Below are positions 35,815 through 43,894 of a stretch of DNA of 63,943 nt, piece after piece; the first letter of the stretch is position 1; each line of letters opens with the position of its first letter. The translations under genes and the position numbers were made by a program. A model generated the notes under the pieces. It saw only the letters and a program-made list of their open reading frames with translations. It was not told the origin of the DNA and ran no database searches. The DNA lies in assembly GCA_051653405.1 (NCBI GenBank), contig JBOFWC010000131.1, positions 1 to 63,943 on the forward strand, written 5' to 3'. The stretch comes from Proteocatella sp051653405 (GTDB taxonomy: Bacteria > Bacillota > Clostridia > Peptostreptococcales > Filifactoraceae).

Positions 35815-36558
35815 TTACTCTTTATATGCCGGTTTTACTCCACGGCTTTTATTTTTATATATTATAAAACATCCTAGTGCTATCAGTATAAGACTTGTAA
35901 GCTGAGCTGTTCTCAGAGGCCCTATCATAAGTGAATCGGTTCTAAGTCCTTCAATAAAGAATCTTCCTATAGAATATAAAATCATATATAGTGCGCAGAT
36001 AAACCCATCAAATTTTTTATTTTTTGAAAGTTTTATAAGCAGTATAAATATCATAAAATCCCATAGCGATTCATATAAAAATGTAGGGTGAACTTTCACT
36101 CCATCTACCATAATTCCCCATGGCAGATCCGTGGGTCCTCCATGCGCTTCTTGGTTTATAAAATTTCCCCATCTTCCAATAGATTGTGCTAATATTAGAT
36201 ATGGAGCTATAATATCCATCACTTTAAACACATTCATTTTTTTTCGTCTTGCTACAAATAATCCACCTAAAAATCCACCTATAAGGCCTCCATGTATTGC
36301 AAGTCCTCCAAGCCTTATATTTATCATATCGATAAAACTATCATACATCTCAAAGTTAAAAATCACATAGTAAGCTCTTGCACATATTATCGCACAAGGA
36401 AGCGCTACCAGCGCTAAATCTAAAAGGTGATCTGCTATAAACCCCTGTTTTTCCCCCGTCTTCATAGTAAAATGTATGCCTAGCATCATAGCTGTAGTTA
36501 TTATTATAGCATACCATTTTATGCCTATTCCAAATATTGTAAACGCTGTAGGATTCAT
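35815..36558 (-). CDS. lgt: Prolipoprotein diacylglyceryl transferase
   Basis: 247 residues, about seven membrane helices. Transfers diacylglycerol from phosphatidylglycerol to lipobox cysteines. Conserved HGGLIGGFLGG, GRWGNFINQEAHGG (Lgt signature) and RFFIEGLRTDSL present. Fifteen bases from rsmH and 14 from the M16 gene, so in the same operon. Confidence 0.96.
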   Translation of the reverse strand: MNPTAFTIFGIGIKWYAIIITTAMMLGIHFTMKTGEKQGFIADHLLDLALVALPCAIICARAYYVIFNFEMYDSFIDMINIRLGGLAIHGGLIGGFLGGLFVARRKKMNVFKVMDIIAPYLILAQSIGRWGNFINQEAHGGPTDLPWGIMVDGVKVHPTFLYESLWDFMIFILLIKLSKNKKFDGFICALYMILYSIGRFFIEGLRTDSLMIGPLRTAQLTSLILIALGCFIIYKNKSRGVKPAYKE

Positions 36559-36572
36559 ATTTTACCTCAATT

Positions 36573-37865
36573 CTAAGATTCTTTTGGCTCTATTATAGAG
36601 ATTACACTCATATTTTCATCAAAATGCTCTCTAAGTCTACTATTTGCATCTTCTATTGTAACATTTTTGAGCTGTTCAAGTATATCAAAATAGTTTATTC
36701 CTTCAAAGAAATATCCTAGGAATGAATTTGCTATATTTTCAATAGAGTCAAAAGATCTTATGAAGCTTCCAATTTTCATCTTTTTTACTCTTTCAAAATC
36801 AGATATATCTAGTCCATTTTCTTTGAATTCATTTAAGGTATCTTTTATTATATTAGTGGTTTTTTCTATATCTCTTGTTTCTCCAGAAATTATAGTATAT
36901 CCAAAATCATTATGAGATGAGTAATCACATGAAAGTGGCTCAAATATAAGCTGCTCCATATAAAGCTTTTCATTAAGACTGCTTCCTTTTTTAAATATAC
37001 AGTCTAAAACTATGTCTGTACAAACACTTTTATGAAGCATCTCTGCTCCAAAAAGATTCGCCGTCATCTTATCTTTATATCCAATGCTAAACATAGGGAT
37101 TGAAACTTCCATCTTTTGTACAATTTTTTTCTCATTTATTGTATTTGGTTCTTTTTCGCTTATTCTTTCGATTTTTCCATTAAATTTATTGTCATCTTTT
37201 ACAGTTTCTGTGACTGTATTAATCACATCATCCCATTCAAGATCTCCGATTACAAAAAGCGCCATATTTGATGGAGAGTAAAAAGCATTATAGCATTTAT
37301 AAAGCTCTTCCTTGGTTATCTTATATATACTTTCTACAGTTCCTGCTATATCAATGTTATTGTTATGATTTATATACATTGCTCTAAGTGTGTTAAAAAA
37401 TAATTGCCAATCTGCATTATCCTCATACATCTTTATTTCTTGTGCAATTATCCCTTTTTCTTTCTCTACATTTTCATCTGTAAAATGTGGCGTTTGAACA
37501 TAACTTATAAGATGTTTTAGAGAATCATAAAAATTATCTGTAGCTGAAAATAAATATCCCGTCATATTGAAATTTGTAAATGCATTTGCATTAGCTCCAA
37601 ACTCTGAGAATTTAGTAAAAGCATCTGTTTCATCTGGTTGTTCAAACATTTTATGCTCTAAAAAGTGTGCAATTCCTTCATTAAGTTCTATCATAGATCC
37701 ATCAAACGGAGACAAGAATTTAAGATCATTTGAACCATAATCTGTCGCAAATATAGCATATTTTTTTGTAAACCCTTTTTTAGGCATAAAAAAAACATTC
37801 ATATTATTCTCAAGTTTTTCATGATAAAGCACTTCTTTTAATATTTCATTTTTTATTATCTGCAT
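36573..37865 (-). CDS. M16 family zinc peptidase (YmfH-like)
   Basis: 430 residues. The inverted zinc motif HFLEH is at about residue 67-71, with the third ligand Glu in the following helix (about 145). It has the usual two M16 half-domains. Paired with the non-catalytic-looking M16 protein just upstream (2-base gap). The pair resembles YmfF/YmfH or AlbE/AlbF, and the two probably form a heterodimer. Substrate unknown. Confidence 0.9.
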   Translation of the reverse strand: MQIIKNEILKEVLYHEKLENNMNVFFMPKKGFTKKYAIFATDYGSNDLKFLSPFDGSMIELNEGIAHFLEHKMFEQPDETDAFTKFSEFGANANAFTNFNMTGYLFSATDNFYDSLKHLISYVQTPHFTDENVEKEKGIIAQEIKMYEDNADWQLFFNTLRAMYINHNNNIDIAGTVESIYKITKEELYKCYNAFYSPSNMALFVIGDLEWDDVINTVTETVKDDNKFNGKIERISEKEPNTINEKKIVQKMEVSIPMFSIGYKDKMTANLFGAEMLHKSVCTDIVLDCIFKKGSSLNEKLYMEQLIFEPLSCDYSSHNDFGYTIISGETRDIEKTTNIIKDTLNEFKENGLDISDFERVKKMKIGSFIRSFDSIENIANSFLGYFFEGINYFDILEQLKNVTIEDANSRLREHFDENMSVISIIEPKES

Positions 37866-37867
37866 GC

Positions 37868-39136
37868 TTACTCTCCTTTTTTAGTAAGAAAGTATACTGT
37901 ATCTAGCTGAATATTAGAAGATATCCTCTTTATGTCATCAACTTTTACGCTTTCTATTTTTTCTAAAAACTCTTCTACAGTTTCATTTCTTCCTTGATTG
38001 CTTAGATTGTAATAGTAATCCGATAAAGACCATATACTATCTTTAAGTGATCTTAAATTGTTTTTTACAAACTTTTTAGCAAATTCAAGTTCATTTTCAG
38101 AAATAACCCCACTATTCATATCTTCAACTTCTTTTTTTATAAGCTCTATAGTCTTGTCAAAATTTGCAGTTTCTATGCCTGCGGTTATAAACATTATGCT
38201 CTTCATTTTTTCTAAATATGAGTTTATAGAATAACATAGTGAGTGCTTTTCTCTTATATTCATGAACAGCTTTGAGTGTGCTCCTGAACCTAAAATAATA
38301 GAATACATAAACATAGGTATGAAATCTTCGCTTTTTACATCTATGTTAGTTCGGTATCCCATGACAATTTTCCCCTGAGATACATCCATTTCTTCTGTTA
38401 TACTCTTGATTTTGTCTACATGGTAATTTATTTTTTCTCTTGGTATCTTTACAATTTCTTTATTTCTAAACGAAAAGTGTGTTATTATTTCCTTTTCAAG
38501 AGATTCGATATCAAATTCCCCAGTGAAAGCGATGTCTATCTCCGATTCTTCTAAAATTTTTCTGTAATGTTCATACAAACTTACTGTGTCAATTTTTTCT
38601 ATGTCTTCTATTTTACCATCTTCATGTATGCTATACGGTTCATTTTTACACATCTCTTCAATGCATCTCTCAAGGGAATACGTTCCCTTGTTATTTATTC
38701 TTGATAGGATAGCTTCTTTTAAAACCTCTTTTTCTATATCAACATATCTTTCTTTAAAACCACCATTTTCAACAAGAGGCTTAAGAATTATATCCATAAG
38801 CAAAGAAAAAGCCTTCTTTGTTATCGCTTCTCCTAAATACTTGTCATTTGTAAGTGAAAGTTTGAAGCTAAGTATCTGCTTTTCTCCAATTTTTCCCACA
38901 CCTACTCCAAATGAACTTCCGTAAAGTTCTTGGAAAGCTTTTGAAATTTCAGCTTGCGTCGGAAGATTTTCACTTCCCATCTTTAGTATAGATGGAATAA
39001 GTGAATTCATGGTCACTTCATTTTCATCTAAAGGTCTTTTTATATATATTGATATAAGATTTGTTTTAAACTGATCACTTTTTAATTTTAAGACTTTTAT
39101 GTTTCCTGGCAGTATCTTGCTATTTACAGCGTCCAA
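37868..39136 (-). CDS. M16 family protein lacking the zinc motif (YmfF-like)
   Basis: 422 residues with M16 fold features (SGAHSKLFMNIREKHSLCYSINSY, GIETANFDKTIELIKKE) but no HxxEH near residue 55-70, where it should be. It is likely the inactive, substrate-binding partner of the catalytic M16 protein downstream. Start is TTG at 39136 with AAGGAG upstream. Follows the DUF896 gene by 16 bases. Confidence 0.88.
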   Translation of the reverse strand: MDAVNSKILPGNIKVLKLKSDQFKTNLISIYIKRPLDENEVTMNSLIPSILKMGSENLPTQAEISKAFQELYGSSFGVGVGKIGEKQILSFKLSLTNDKYLGEAITKKAFSLLMDIILKPLVENGGFKERYVDIEKEVLKEAILSRINNKGTYSLERCIEEMCKNEPYSIHEDGKIEDIEKIDTVSLYEHYRKILEESEIDIAFTGEFDIESLEKEIITHFSFRNKEIVKIPREKINYHVDKIKSITEEMDVSQGKIVMGYRTNIDVKSEDFIPMFMYSIILGSGAHSKLFMNIREKHSLCYSINSYLEKMKSIMFITAGIETANFDKTIELIKKEVEDMNSGVISENELEFAKKFVKNNLRSLKDSIWSLSDYYYNLSNQGRNETVEEFLEKIESVKVDDIKRISSNIQLDTVYFLTKKGE

Positions 39137-39152
39137 AATTTCAGTCTCCTTC

Positions 39153-39326
39153 CTAATCTACGTAAGTTACTTCTAAATTATCCAGTTGTTTTTTAAAATT
39201 ATTTCTAAACTCCTGAAGATATTGCTTTCTTAATAGTTGCTGTTCATTTTTTTCAGTTTCTGTAAGTCCATCTGTTTTAGATTTTCTTGAAAGATAATTT
39301 ATTCTATCTATTAACTTCTTATCCAT
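39153..39326 (-). CDS. DUF896 (YnzC-family) small protein
   Basis: 57 residues, too short for many gene callers. The translated product begins MDKKLIDRIN and contains GLTETEKNEQQLLRKQYLQE, then FRNNFKKQLDN, which is the DUF896/YnzC pattern (two helices, charged). Function unknown in the family; some members are SOS-linked. AGGAGAG lies 6 bases before ATG. Sits at the head of the division cluster. Confidence 0.9.
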   Translation of the reverse strand: MDKKLIDRINYLSRKSKTDGLTETEKNEQQLLRKQYLQEFRNNFKKQLDNLEVTYVD

Positions 39327-39375
39327 TATTACTCTCCTTGTATTTTCTGCCTAAACGACATATTATATTTTATCA

Positions 39376-39414
39376 TAAAAAAATAGTCTAGTGTACATTT
39401 CACTAAACTATTTT
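39376..39414 (-). terminator. Terminator of the small Cys-rich protein gene
   Basis: Minus-strand 12-bp stem (39401-39412 with 39382-39393, one G-U pair), then seven U. It isolates the gene at 39453 from the DUF896 operon. Confidence 0.85.
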
Positions 39415-39452
39415 ATGGTTTTATTCTATTTTTTTCAATCATATTTTAACAG

Positions 39453-39605
39453 TTATCCTTCCTGTAATTGTGAATCTTCATAAAGATCACACGCATCTGC
39501 CGTACAAGTTTCATTTACGCAGTTTATACAAGTTATAACTCCACAGAACATCATAGTTTCTTTCTTTTTATTAAGATTTTGAATTAAAGTTGTTTTATTT
39601 TCCAT
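39453..39605 (-). CDS. Small cysteine-rich protein (possibly DUF1540-like)
   Basis: 50 residues with five cysteines in FCGVITCINCVNETC and DACDL, spaced C-x4-C-x2-C-x4-C-x4-C. The CTAD-acidic tail recalls DUF1540, but the match is by eye only. Could bind a metal or iron-sulphur cluster. Start at 39605 has GGAGGGCG upstream; a longer frame starting at 39635 lacks a site. It has its own promoter and terminator, so it is a single-gene transcript. Confidence 0.65.
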   Translation of the reverse strand: MENKTTLIQNLNKKKETMMFCGVITCINCVNETCTADACDLYEDSQLQEG

Positions 39606-39679
39606 ATTCGCCCTCCGATTTGCAACAAAAATCATTTGATACTTCTATTTTTTTATCAATGCAACGTTATCATGTATAA

Positions 39680-39708
39680 ATAATATCACGTTTTGCAAGA
39701 AGAGTCAA
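39680..39708 (-). promoter_or_regulatory. Promoter of the small Cys-rich protein gene
   Basis: Minus strand TTGACT (39703-39708), 17-bp spacer, TATTAT (39680-39685). About 75 bases upstream of the ATG. Confidence 0.7.
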
Positions 39709-39785
39709 CTAATATTTCATTTTTGTTTTATTTGCATAAATAAGTCCCTGTCATTTCAAAATAAAATGATTTTGGGCAAAAAAAA

Positions 39786-39966
39786 TTACCCAGAATGCCG
39801 TCTAGTCCAGAAAATTCACCCCCGAGCGTACTCAGGTGGGTTTCTTGATTTTTGTTTCTGAGATCCTTTACAAGAAGGCTTGTCATCCACAAAAATACTA
39901 TCAGAATCCCTTATTAATCATGTCGGTTGAATTTAATGAGACTATAACGTTCATCCCAGGTATTTT
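39786..39966 (-). ncRNA. ssrS: 6S RNA
   Basis: On the minus strand the ends pair as an 11-bp closing stem (UACCUGGGAUG at 39952-39962 with CAUUCUGGGUA at 39787-39797). Just inside, CGGCAUUCUGGG resembles the E. coli 6S end CGGCAUCUCGGAG and GGGAUGAACG resembles GAGAUGUUCG. Next comes a large central bubble with a small hairpin on its 3' side, then a long apical stem (GGG..TTCT / AGAA..CCC, ATTTTTGT / ACAAAAAT). About 180 nt, the usual length. A strong promoter precedes it and a run of U follows the closing stem. 6S RNA mimics an open promoter and binds RNA polymerase holoenzyme. Both ends are approximate. Confidence 0.85.
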
Positions 39967-39971
39967 TCTAT

Positions 39972-40000
39972 ATTATACTACTAATCTTTAAATATTTAAA
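39972..40000 (-). promoter_or_regulatory. 6S RNA promoter
   Basis: Minus strand TTTAAA (39995-40000), 17-bp spacer, TATAAT (39972-39977). Predicted start about 39965, just before the closing stem. Confidence 0.7.
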
Positions 40001-40001
40001 G
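39986..40001. repeat. 16-bp perfect palindrome overlapping the 6S promoter -35
   Basis: CTTTAAATATTTAAAG is self-complementary and covers the -35 hexamer. On the plus strand a T7 run follows, so it could also end plus-strand transcription. Function unproven. Confidence 0.6.
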
Positions 40002-40016
40002 GTTTTTTTGAAATTT

Positions 40017-41018
40017 TTATTTTGTACTCTGTCTTTCTACTATTTTGTGAGGAAGTGTTATGTTCTTTTCTTTCATATCAGCGCCTTCAACTTTCTTTAT
40101 AAGAATTCTTATAGAAATTGCCCCAATATCATAAAGCGGCTGTTCTACAGTCGTAAGCGCAGGTCTTATTATATTAGAAATTTTTGTATTATCATATCCA
40201 ACTACAGAAACTTCTTCTGGAACTTTCCTTCCGTTATCAACAAGTGCATTTATTATTCCCGCAGCCATTTCATCTGTAGTTGCAAATACTGCATCTGGAA
40301 ACTTTATATTTTTTTCTATATATTCACACATGAAGTCATATGCAGATGAAAAACTTTCTTTTATATAATTTATTTTATTTTCGTCAAATACTATATCCCT
40401 TTCCCTATACGCTCTTTTAACTCCATCTATTATAAATGAGTTCATCGTATGAGAGTTATACTCAGGACTTACAAGTACTATATCCTGATTCCCTTTATCA
40501 AGAAGATAGTTTCCAACATCATATCCTGCTCTTAAATGATCGATACCTACTGAAAACACATCATATTCTTTAGCATTTTTACTTACGAAAACAGAGGGAA
40601 TTCCACTTGAGTTTATAAGCTCTACAACTTCACTTTTTAAGTTCCAGCTCACTATAAGTATTCCTGCAACCTGTTTATTTTTAAGTAAATTTATATATTT
40701 TATTTCTTCTTCAAGTTCTCCATATGAGTTACAAAGTAAAATATCATAATCATACATTTTTCCCACTTCTTCTATTCCATTTAATATTTCTCCTATTTTA
40801 TAATTTGAAATATTTGGAACAATAACTCCTATAAAATTACTTTTTTTGAGCACCAAACTTCTTGCAACTGGGTTCGGTACATAATTTGTTGTTTTTATAA
40901 CCTCTAAAACTCTATCTCTTATATCATTTGATACTGGTTTAGAATTATTTATAACTCTAGATACCGTTGAAATAGAAACCCCCGCCATCTTTGCAACATC
41001 TTTTATTGTAACTGACAT
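40017..41018 (-). CDS. LacI/GalR-family transcription regulator (CcpA-like)
   Basis: 333 residues, a typical CcpA length. N-terminal helix-turn-helix (TIKDVAKMAGVSISTVSRVIN) with hinge VPNPVARSLV, then a periplasmic-binding-protein-like effector domain (GVIVPNISNYKIGEILNGIEEV, VVGYDNTKISNIIRPALTTVEQP). The residues resemble CcpA, and an HPr with Ser46 is in this window, but a sugar-specific role cannot be excluded. Translated 14 bases after trmB, in the same transcript. Confidence 0.85.
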   Translation of the reverse strand: MSVTIKDVAKMAGVSISTVSRVINNSKPVSNDIRDRVLEVIKTTNYVPNPVARSLVLKKSNFIGVIVPNISNYKIGEILNGIEEVGKMYDYDILLCNSYGELEEEIKYINLLKNKQVAGILIVSWNLKSEVVELINSSGIPSVFVSKNAKEYDVFSVGIDHLRAGYDVGNYLLDKGNQDIVLVSPEYNSHTMNSFIIDGVKRAYRERDIVFDENKINYIKESFSSAYDFMCEYIEKNIKFPDAVFATTDEMAAGIINALVDNGRKVPEEVSVVGYDNTKISNIIRPALTTVEQPLYDIGAISIRILIKKVEGADMKEKNITLPHKIVERQSTK

Positions 41019-41032
41019 CTCACCATCTCCTA

Positions 41033-41686
41033 TTATTTCTTTATTATTGAACTTAATCTATATATCTTCTTACCCATTTCTACAAACTTTCCCTCATATT
41101 CTGTCTTTATTATTCTTTCGTCATCAATTTCAAATTCTTTACTATGAAGATCAATCTGAATCTCTTCTATAGTATTTTCTTTACTAAATTCACATACCGA
41201 AAATTCAAAAAGAGGTAAATTGTCTGTTTTGAACTCTACACTAGATCCAGCTTTTAAAACTTTTTTGTACCTACTTATCATATTTTCATGCGTAAGTCTT
41301 CTATTAGCATTTCGTTTTTTGGGCCAAGGATCTGAAAAATTTAGGTATATTTTTGACACTTCAGAGTCTTCAAAGTAATCTTCTAAAAAATTTGCATTTA
41401 TGCTTAAAAGTTTAATATTTTTCAATCCCAATACCCTTATAGTCTCAGCAGCTCCAAGAATTAAGGGTTCTATTTTTTCTATCCCTATATAATTTATGTT
41501 CGGATTACGCTTTGCATGTTCTATTAAAAATTTCCCTTTTCCCATTCCAATTTCAAGGTATATAGGGTTTTCATTTTTAAAGACATCTTTCCATTTTCCT
41601 TTTTCTACACTTTCAGATAACACTATTGTATCTTTACTATATTCTAAAAATTTTTCTTTATAGTTTCTAGGTTTTCTATATCTCAT
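41033..41686 (-). CDS. trmB: tRNA (guanine-46-N7)-methyltransferase
   Basis: 217 residues. SAM-dependent Rossmann methyltransferase: LEIGMGKGKFL, IGIEK, and the signature FSDPWPKKRNANRRL. Methylates G46 in the tRNA variable loop. The ribosome site is weak; AAGGAG lies too far upstream, though a short hairpin (CCG/CGG) between could bring it closer. First gene of the trmB-lacI transcript, divergent from acpP. Confidence 0.95.
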   Translation of the reverse strand: MRYRKPRNYKEKFLEYSKDTIVLSESVEKGKWKDVFKNENPIYLEIGMGKGKFLIEHAKRNPNINYIGIEKIEPLILGAAETIRVLGLKNIKLLSINANFLEDYFEDSEVSKIYLNFSDPWPKKRNANRRLTHENMISRYKKVLKAGSSVEFKTDNLPLFEFSVCEFSKENTIEEIQIDLHSKEFEIDDERIIKTEYEGKFVEMGKKIYRLSSIIKK

Positions 41687-41741
41687 ATTAAATCCGCAAA
41701 AAAAACGGTTACTCCTTTTTAAATTTTTATCTTAAAAAATA

Positions 41742-41770
41742 TTGATTTAATTCAGTTATTGTATTATACT
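41742..41770 (+). promoter_or_regulatory. Promoter of acpP
   Basis: TTGATT (41742-41747), 17-bp spacer, TATACT (41765-41770), about 45 bases upstream of the gene. Confidence 0.6.
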
Positions 41771-41791
41771 TCTTACGAGGCATTATGTGAC
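41763..41791 (-). promoter_or_regulatory. Promoter of trmB
   Basis: Minus strand GTCACA (41786-41791), 17-bp spacer, TATAAT (41763-41768). Its -10 shares four bases with the -10 of the opposing acpP promoter. Confidence 0.55.
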
Positions 41792-41817
41792 ATTTTATGA
41801 AGTAGGGAGGTACTGTT

Positions 41818-42054
41818 ATGGTATTCGAAACAATTGCAAAACTAATATGCGAGCATTTAGGCAGTCTTAGTTTAGATGAAATTGAGCCAGATACATCTCT
41901 AGTAGATGACCTTGGCGCAGATTCTCTTGACGCTGTGGAAATCATCATGGCTATCGAAGAGGAATTTTCAATAGAAATACCTGATGATAAATTCGAAAGT
42001 TTAGAAACAGTTCAAGATATTGTTGATTTAGTTGAATCTTTAGTTCAAGCTTAA
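41818..42054 (+). CDS. acpP: Acyl carrier protein
   Basis: 78 residues, acidic. The phosphopantetheine site GADSLDAVEI has Ser36, as in fatty-acid ACPs, and the three-helix bundle length is normal. It carries growing acyl chains for fatty acid synthesis. Strong site (GGGAGG). It is a lone gene, not next to fab genes, with its own promoter and a terminator that lies inside the neighbouring rluA frame. Confidence 0.95.
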   Translation: MVFETIAKLICEHLGSLSLDEIEPDTSLVDDLGADSLDAVEIIMAIEEEFSIEIPDDKFESLETVQDIVDLVESLVQA

Positions 42055-42939
42055 TTTACTTATGAGCTCCATGATATCCTCATGGGGCTTTGTTTTTACT
42101 ACAATCTTTTCCATCTTTCTAGGAGAATAGAATCCAAGCTCAATACAGTGAAGTGCTTGTCTTTCTAGAAATTCTATATTTCCACCATAAAGTTCATCTC
42201 CAAATAAAGGATGTCCTATATGCGCCATATGAACTCTTATCTGATGAGTTCTTCCAGTTTCAAGCTCAAGCTCTAAAAGTGACGCCTTTTCATTGCTTTT
42301 CACAACTTTATAATGCGTTATAGATTTTTGTCCGTTCAAATCCACAATACGCTTTATCCCATCATCAGATTTCATTATAGGCATATCTATTGTAGCTTCA
42401 CCTTTTAATTCCCCTTCTACTACTGCCGCATATTTTTTATCCATATCCCACATTGAAGTATCTTTTGTTAGTACACTGTGCGCATATGAATTTTTTGCTA
42501 CTATAAGAATTCCACTTGTATCTCTATCTAACCTATTTACAAATCTTACTTTAGATTTTATATTTTGAGATTCAAAATAATATTTAATTGCATTGAGCAT
42601 AGTATTTTCTAAATGATTCCTAGTTGGATGCACTACCATGCCATATGGTTTTTCAACCACCAAAAGGTCACAATCCTCATAAAGTATTTCTATACTAATA
42701 TTCTGAGAAATATATTCATTTCCTTCTTTTTCAAAGAAAACTTCTATCAAGTCCCCAGATTTGACAACGGTATGCATTGGCACATACCTACCATTTAAAT
42801 TTACTGTTTTATTTTTCTTTAAATTACATACCATTCTTACGGAGATATCCATTTTATTTAAAAGCTCGGATTTGAGTGTGTTTTCTCCTTCACACACCCA
42901 TACGAGTTTGTTATATTCTTGTAATTCTTTAGGCCACAT
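42040..42939 (-). CDS. RluA-family pseudouridine synthase
   Basis: 299 residues. S4-like N-terminal region, then catalytic motif RLDRDTSGILIVAKN (catalytic Asp in RLDRDTSG), GRTHQIRVHMAHIGHPLFGD typical of RluC/RluD. Isomerises uridine in rRNA or tRNA; exact target unclear. I use ATG 42939 because GGAGAAATAT precedes it; an ATG at 42951 lies before that site. Convergent with acpP and overlapping it by 15 bases. Confidence 0.92.
   Translation of the reverse strand: MWPKELQEYNKLVWVCEGENTLKSELLNKMDISVRMVCNLKKNKTVNLNGRYVPMHTVVKSGDLIEVFFEKEGNEYISQNISIEILYEDCDLLVVEKPYGMVVHPTRNHLENTMLNAIKYYFESQNIKSKVRFVNRLDRDTSGILIVAKNSYAHSVLTKDTSMWDMDKKYAAVVEGELKGEATIDMPIMKSDDGIKRIVDLNGQKSITHYKVVKSNEKASLLELELETGRTHQIRVHMAHIGHPLFGDELYGGNIEFLERQALHCIELGFYSPRKMEKIVVKTKPHEDIMELISKLSLN
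42065..42097 (+). terminator. acpP terminator, embedded in the rluA 3' end
   Basis: Plus-strand stem AGCTCCATGA/TCATGGGGCT (42065-42074 and 42080-42089, one wobble), then TTTGTTTTT. The hairpin bases also encode the last residues of the pseudouridine synthase. Confidence 0.75.
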
Positions 42940-42972
42940 ATATTTCTCCATCCAAAATTTTCTTTATCTATT

Positions 42973-43001
42973 ATAATAACATTAAAAAGTCCTATTTTCA
43001 A
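42973..43001 (-). promoter_or_regulatory. Promoter of the rluA-like gene
   Basis: Minus strand TTGAAA (42996-43001), 17-bp spacer, TATTAT (42973-42978). Confidence 0.6.
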
Positions 43002-43052
43002 TTAAATTGAGTATTTTAAACATAGTTTTTATTTTTATTTATTTATATAATA

Positions 43053-43061
43053 TGTTATAAT
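43053..43061 (+). promoter_or_regulatory. Extended -10 promoter of nadK
   Basis: TGTTATAAT (TGn plus consensus -10) about 25 bases before the start codon. No good -35 is seen, as is usual for extended -10 promoters. The 120-base rluA-nadK gap also holds the inverted repeat TCAATT/AATTGA around 42998-43010. Confidence 0.6.
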
Positions 43062-43085
43062 ATTTTTGGAAAGGTGGACTTATTT

Positions 43086-43886
43086 ATGAGCAGAAAGATT
43101 GTCGTTACTTCTAACCCAACTGAAAAATCTCAGGCGGTTTATTTTGAAATATCCAACAAACTTGAAATACATGGATTTTCTGTGTATAACCATTTTATCC
43201 CCGATGCTGAGCTAATAATTGTTATTGGCGGAGACGGTTGGTTTATAAAAACTATTCATGATTTCGATTATCCTAATATTCCAATCGTAGGCATAAACAC
43301 TGGACATTTGGGATTTCTTCAAGATATAAATCCTTGTGATATAGATTTATTTATTGACAGTTATCTAAATAAAAACTACTCTATAATGCACGTAGCTCCA
43401 ATAAAAGCAGAAATATCCATGGACAACAAGATAAAAACAATATTAGCAATAAATGAAGTGGTAATAAGGGGAACTAAAAGCCGTATGATACACCTTAATC
43501 TTAAAATAAACGATTCTGTAATAGAATGTTTCAGCGGTGATGGTATAATTGTATCTTCCTCAACAGGCTCAACAGCTTACAATTATTCTGCTGGAGGATC
43601 AATAATAGACCCATCTCTTGAAAGTCTTCAAATAACGCCTCTTTCTCCCACAAATACAAATGCTTATCGTTCCTTCACGTCTAGTATAATAACATCACCC
43701 GATTCTATAATAGATATAGATCCTGAATACAGATTTGAAAATTCACTTTTGATAATCAATGATGGAATAGAGAATAAATATAACAAAATTTCAAAGGTAA
43801 GTATAACTACCTGCCAAAATAAAATCAATGTACTTCGTTTATATAGCTATGATTTTTGGGCAAAAGTAACTAATCGATTTTTATAG
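43086..43886 (+). CDS. nadK: NAD kinase
   Basis: 266 residues. Phosphorylates NAD to NADP. GGDG motif in VIGGDGWFIKT, then GINTGHLGFL, NEVVIRG, and the diagnostic STGSTAYNYSAGG. ATG 43086 has GGAAAGGTGG nearby; the GTG at 43074 is inside that site and is rejected. Eight bases before yfcE, likely an operon. Confidence 0.94.
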   Translation: MSRKIVVTSNPTEKSQAVYFEISNKLEIHGFSVYNHFIPDAELIIVIGGDGWFIKTIHDFDYPNIPIVGINTGHLGFLQDINPCDIDLFIDSYLNKNYSIMHVAPIKAEISMDNKIKTILAINEVVIRGTKSRMIHLNLKINDSVIECFSGDGIIVSSSTGSTAYNYSAGGSIIDPSLESLQITPLSPTNTNAYRSFTSSIITSPDSIIDIDPEYRFENSLLIINDGIENKYNKISKVSITTCQNKINVLRLYSYDFWAKVTNRFL

Positions 43887-43894
43887 GAGGTTTT

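Noticed and set aside
39453..39635. Longer start for the small Cys-rich protein
   Set aside because: The added ten residues lie before the GGAGG site that serves the internal ATG at 39605.
40008..40349. 113-residue plus-strand frame rich in Cys/Tyr
   Set aside because: Antisense shadow of the LacI-family gene, no ribosome site.
41727..41948. 73-residue minus-strand frame overlapping acpP
   Set aside because: Shadow of the well-supported acyl carrier protein gene and of its promoter region.
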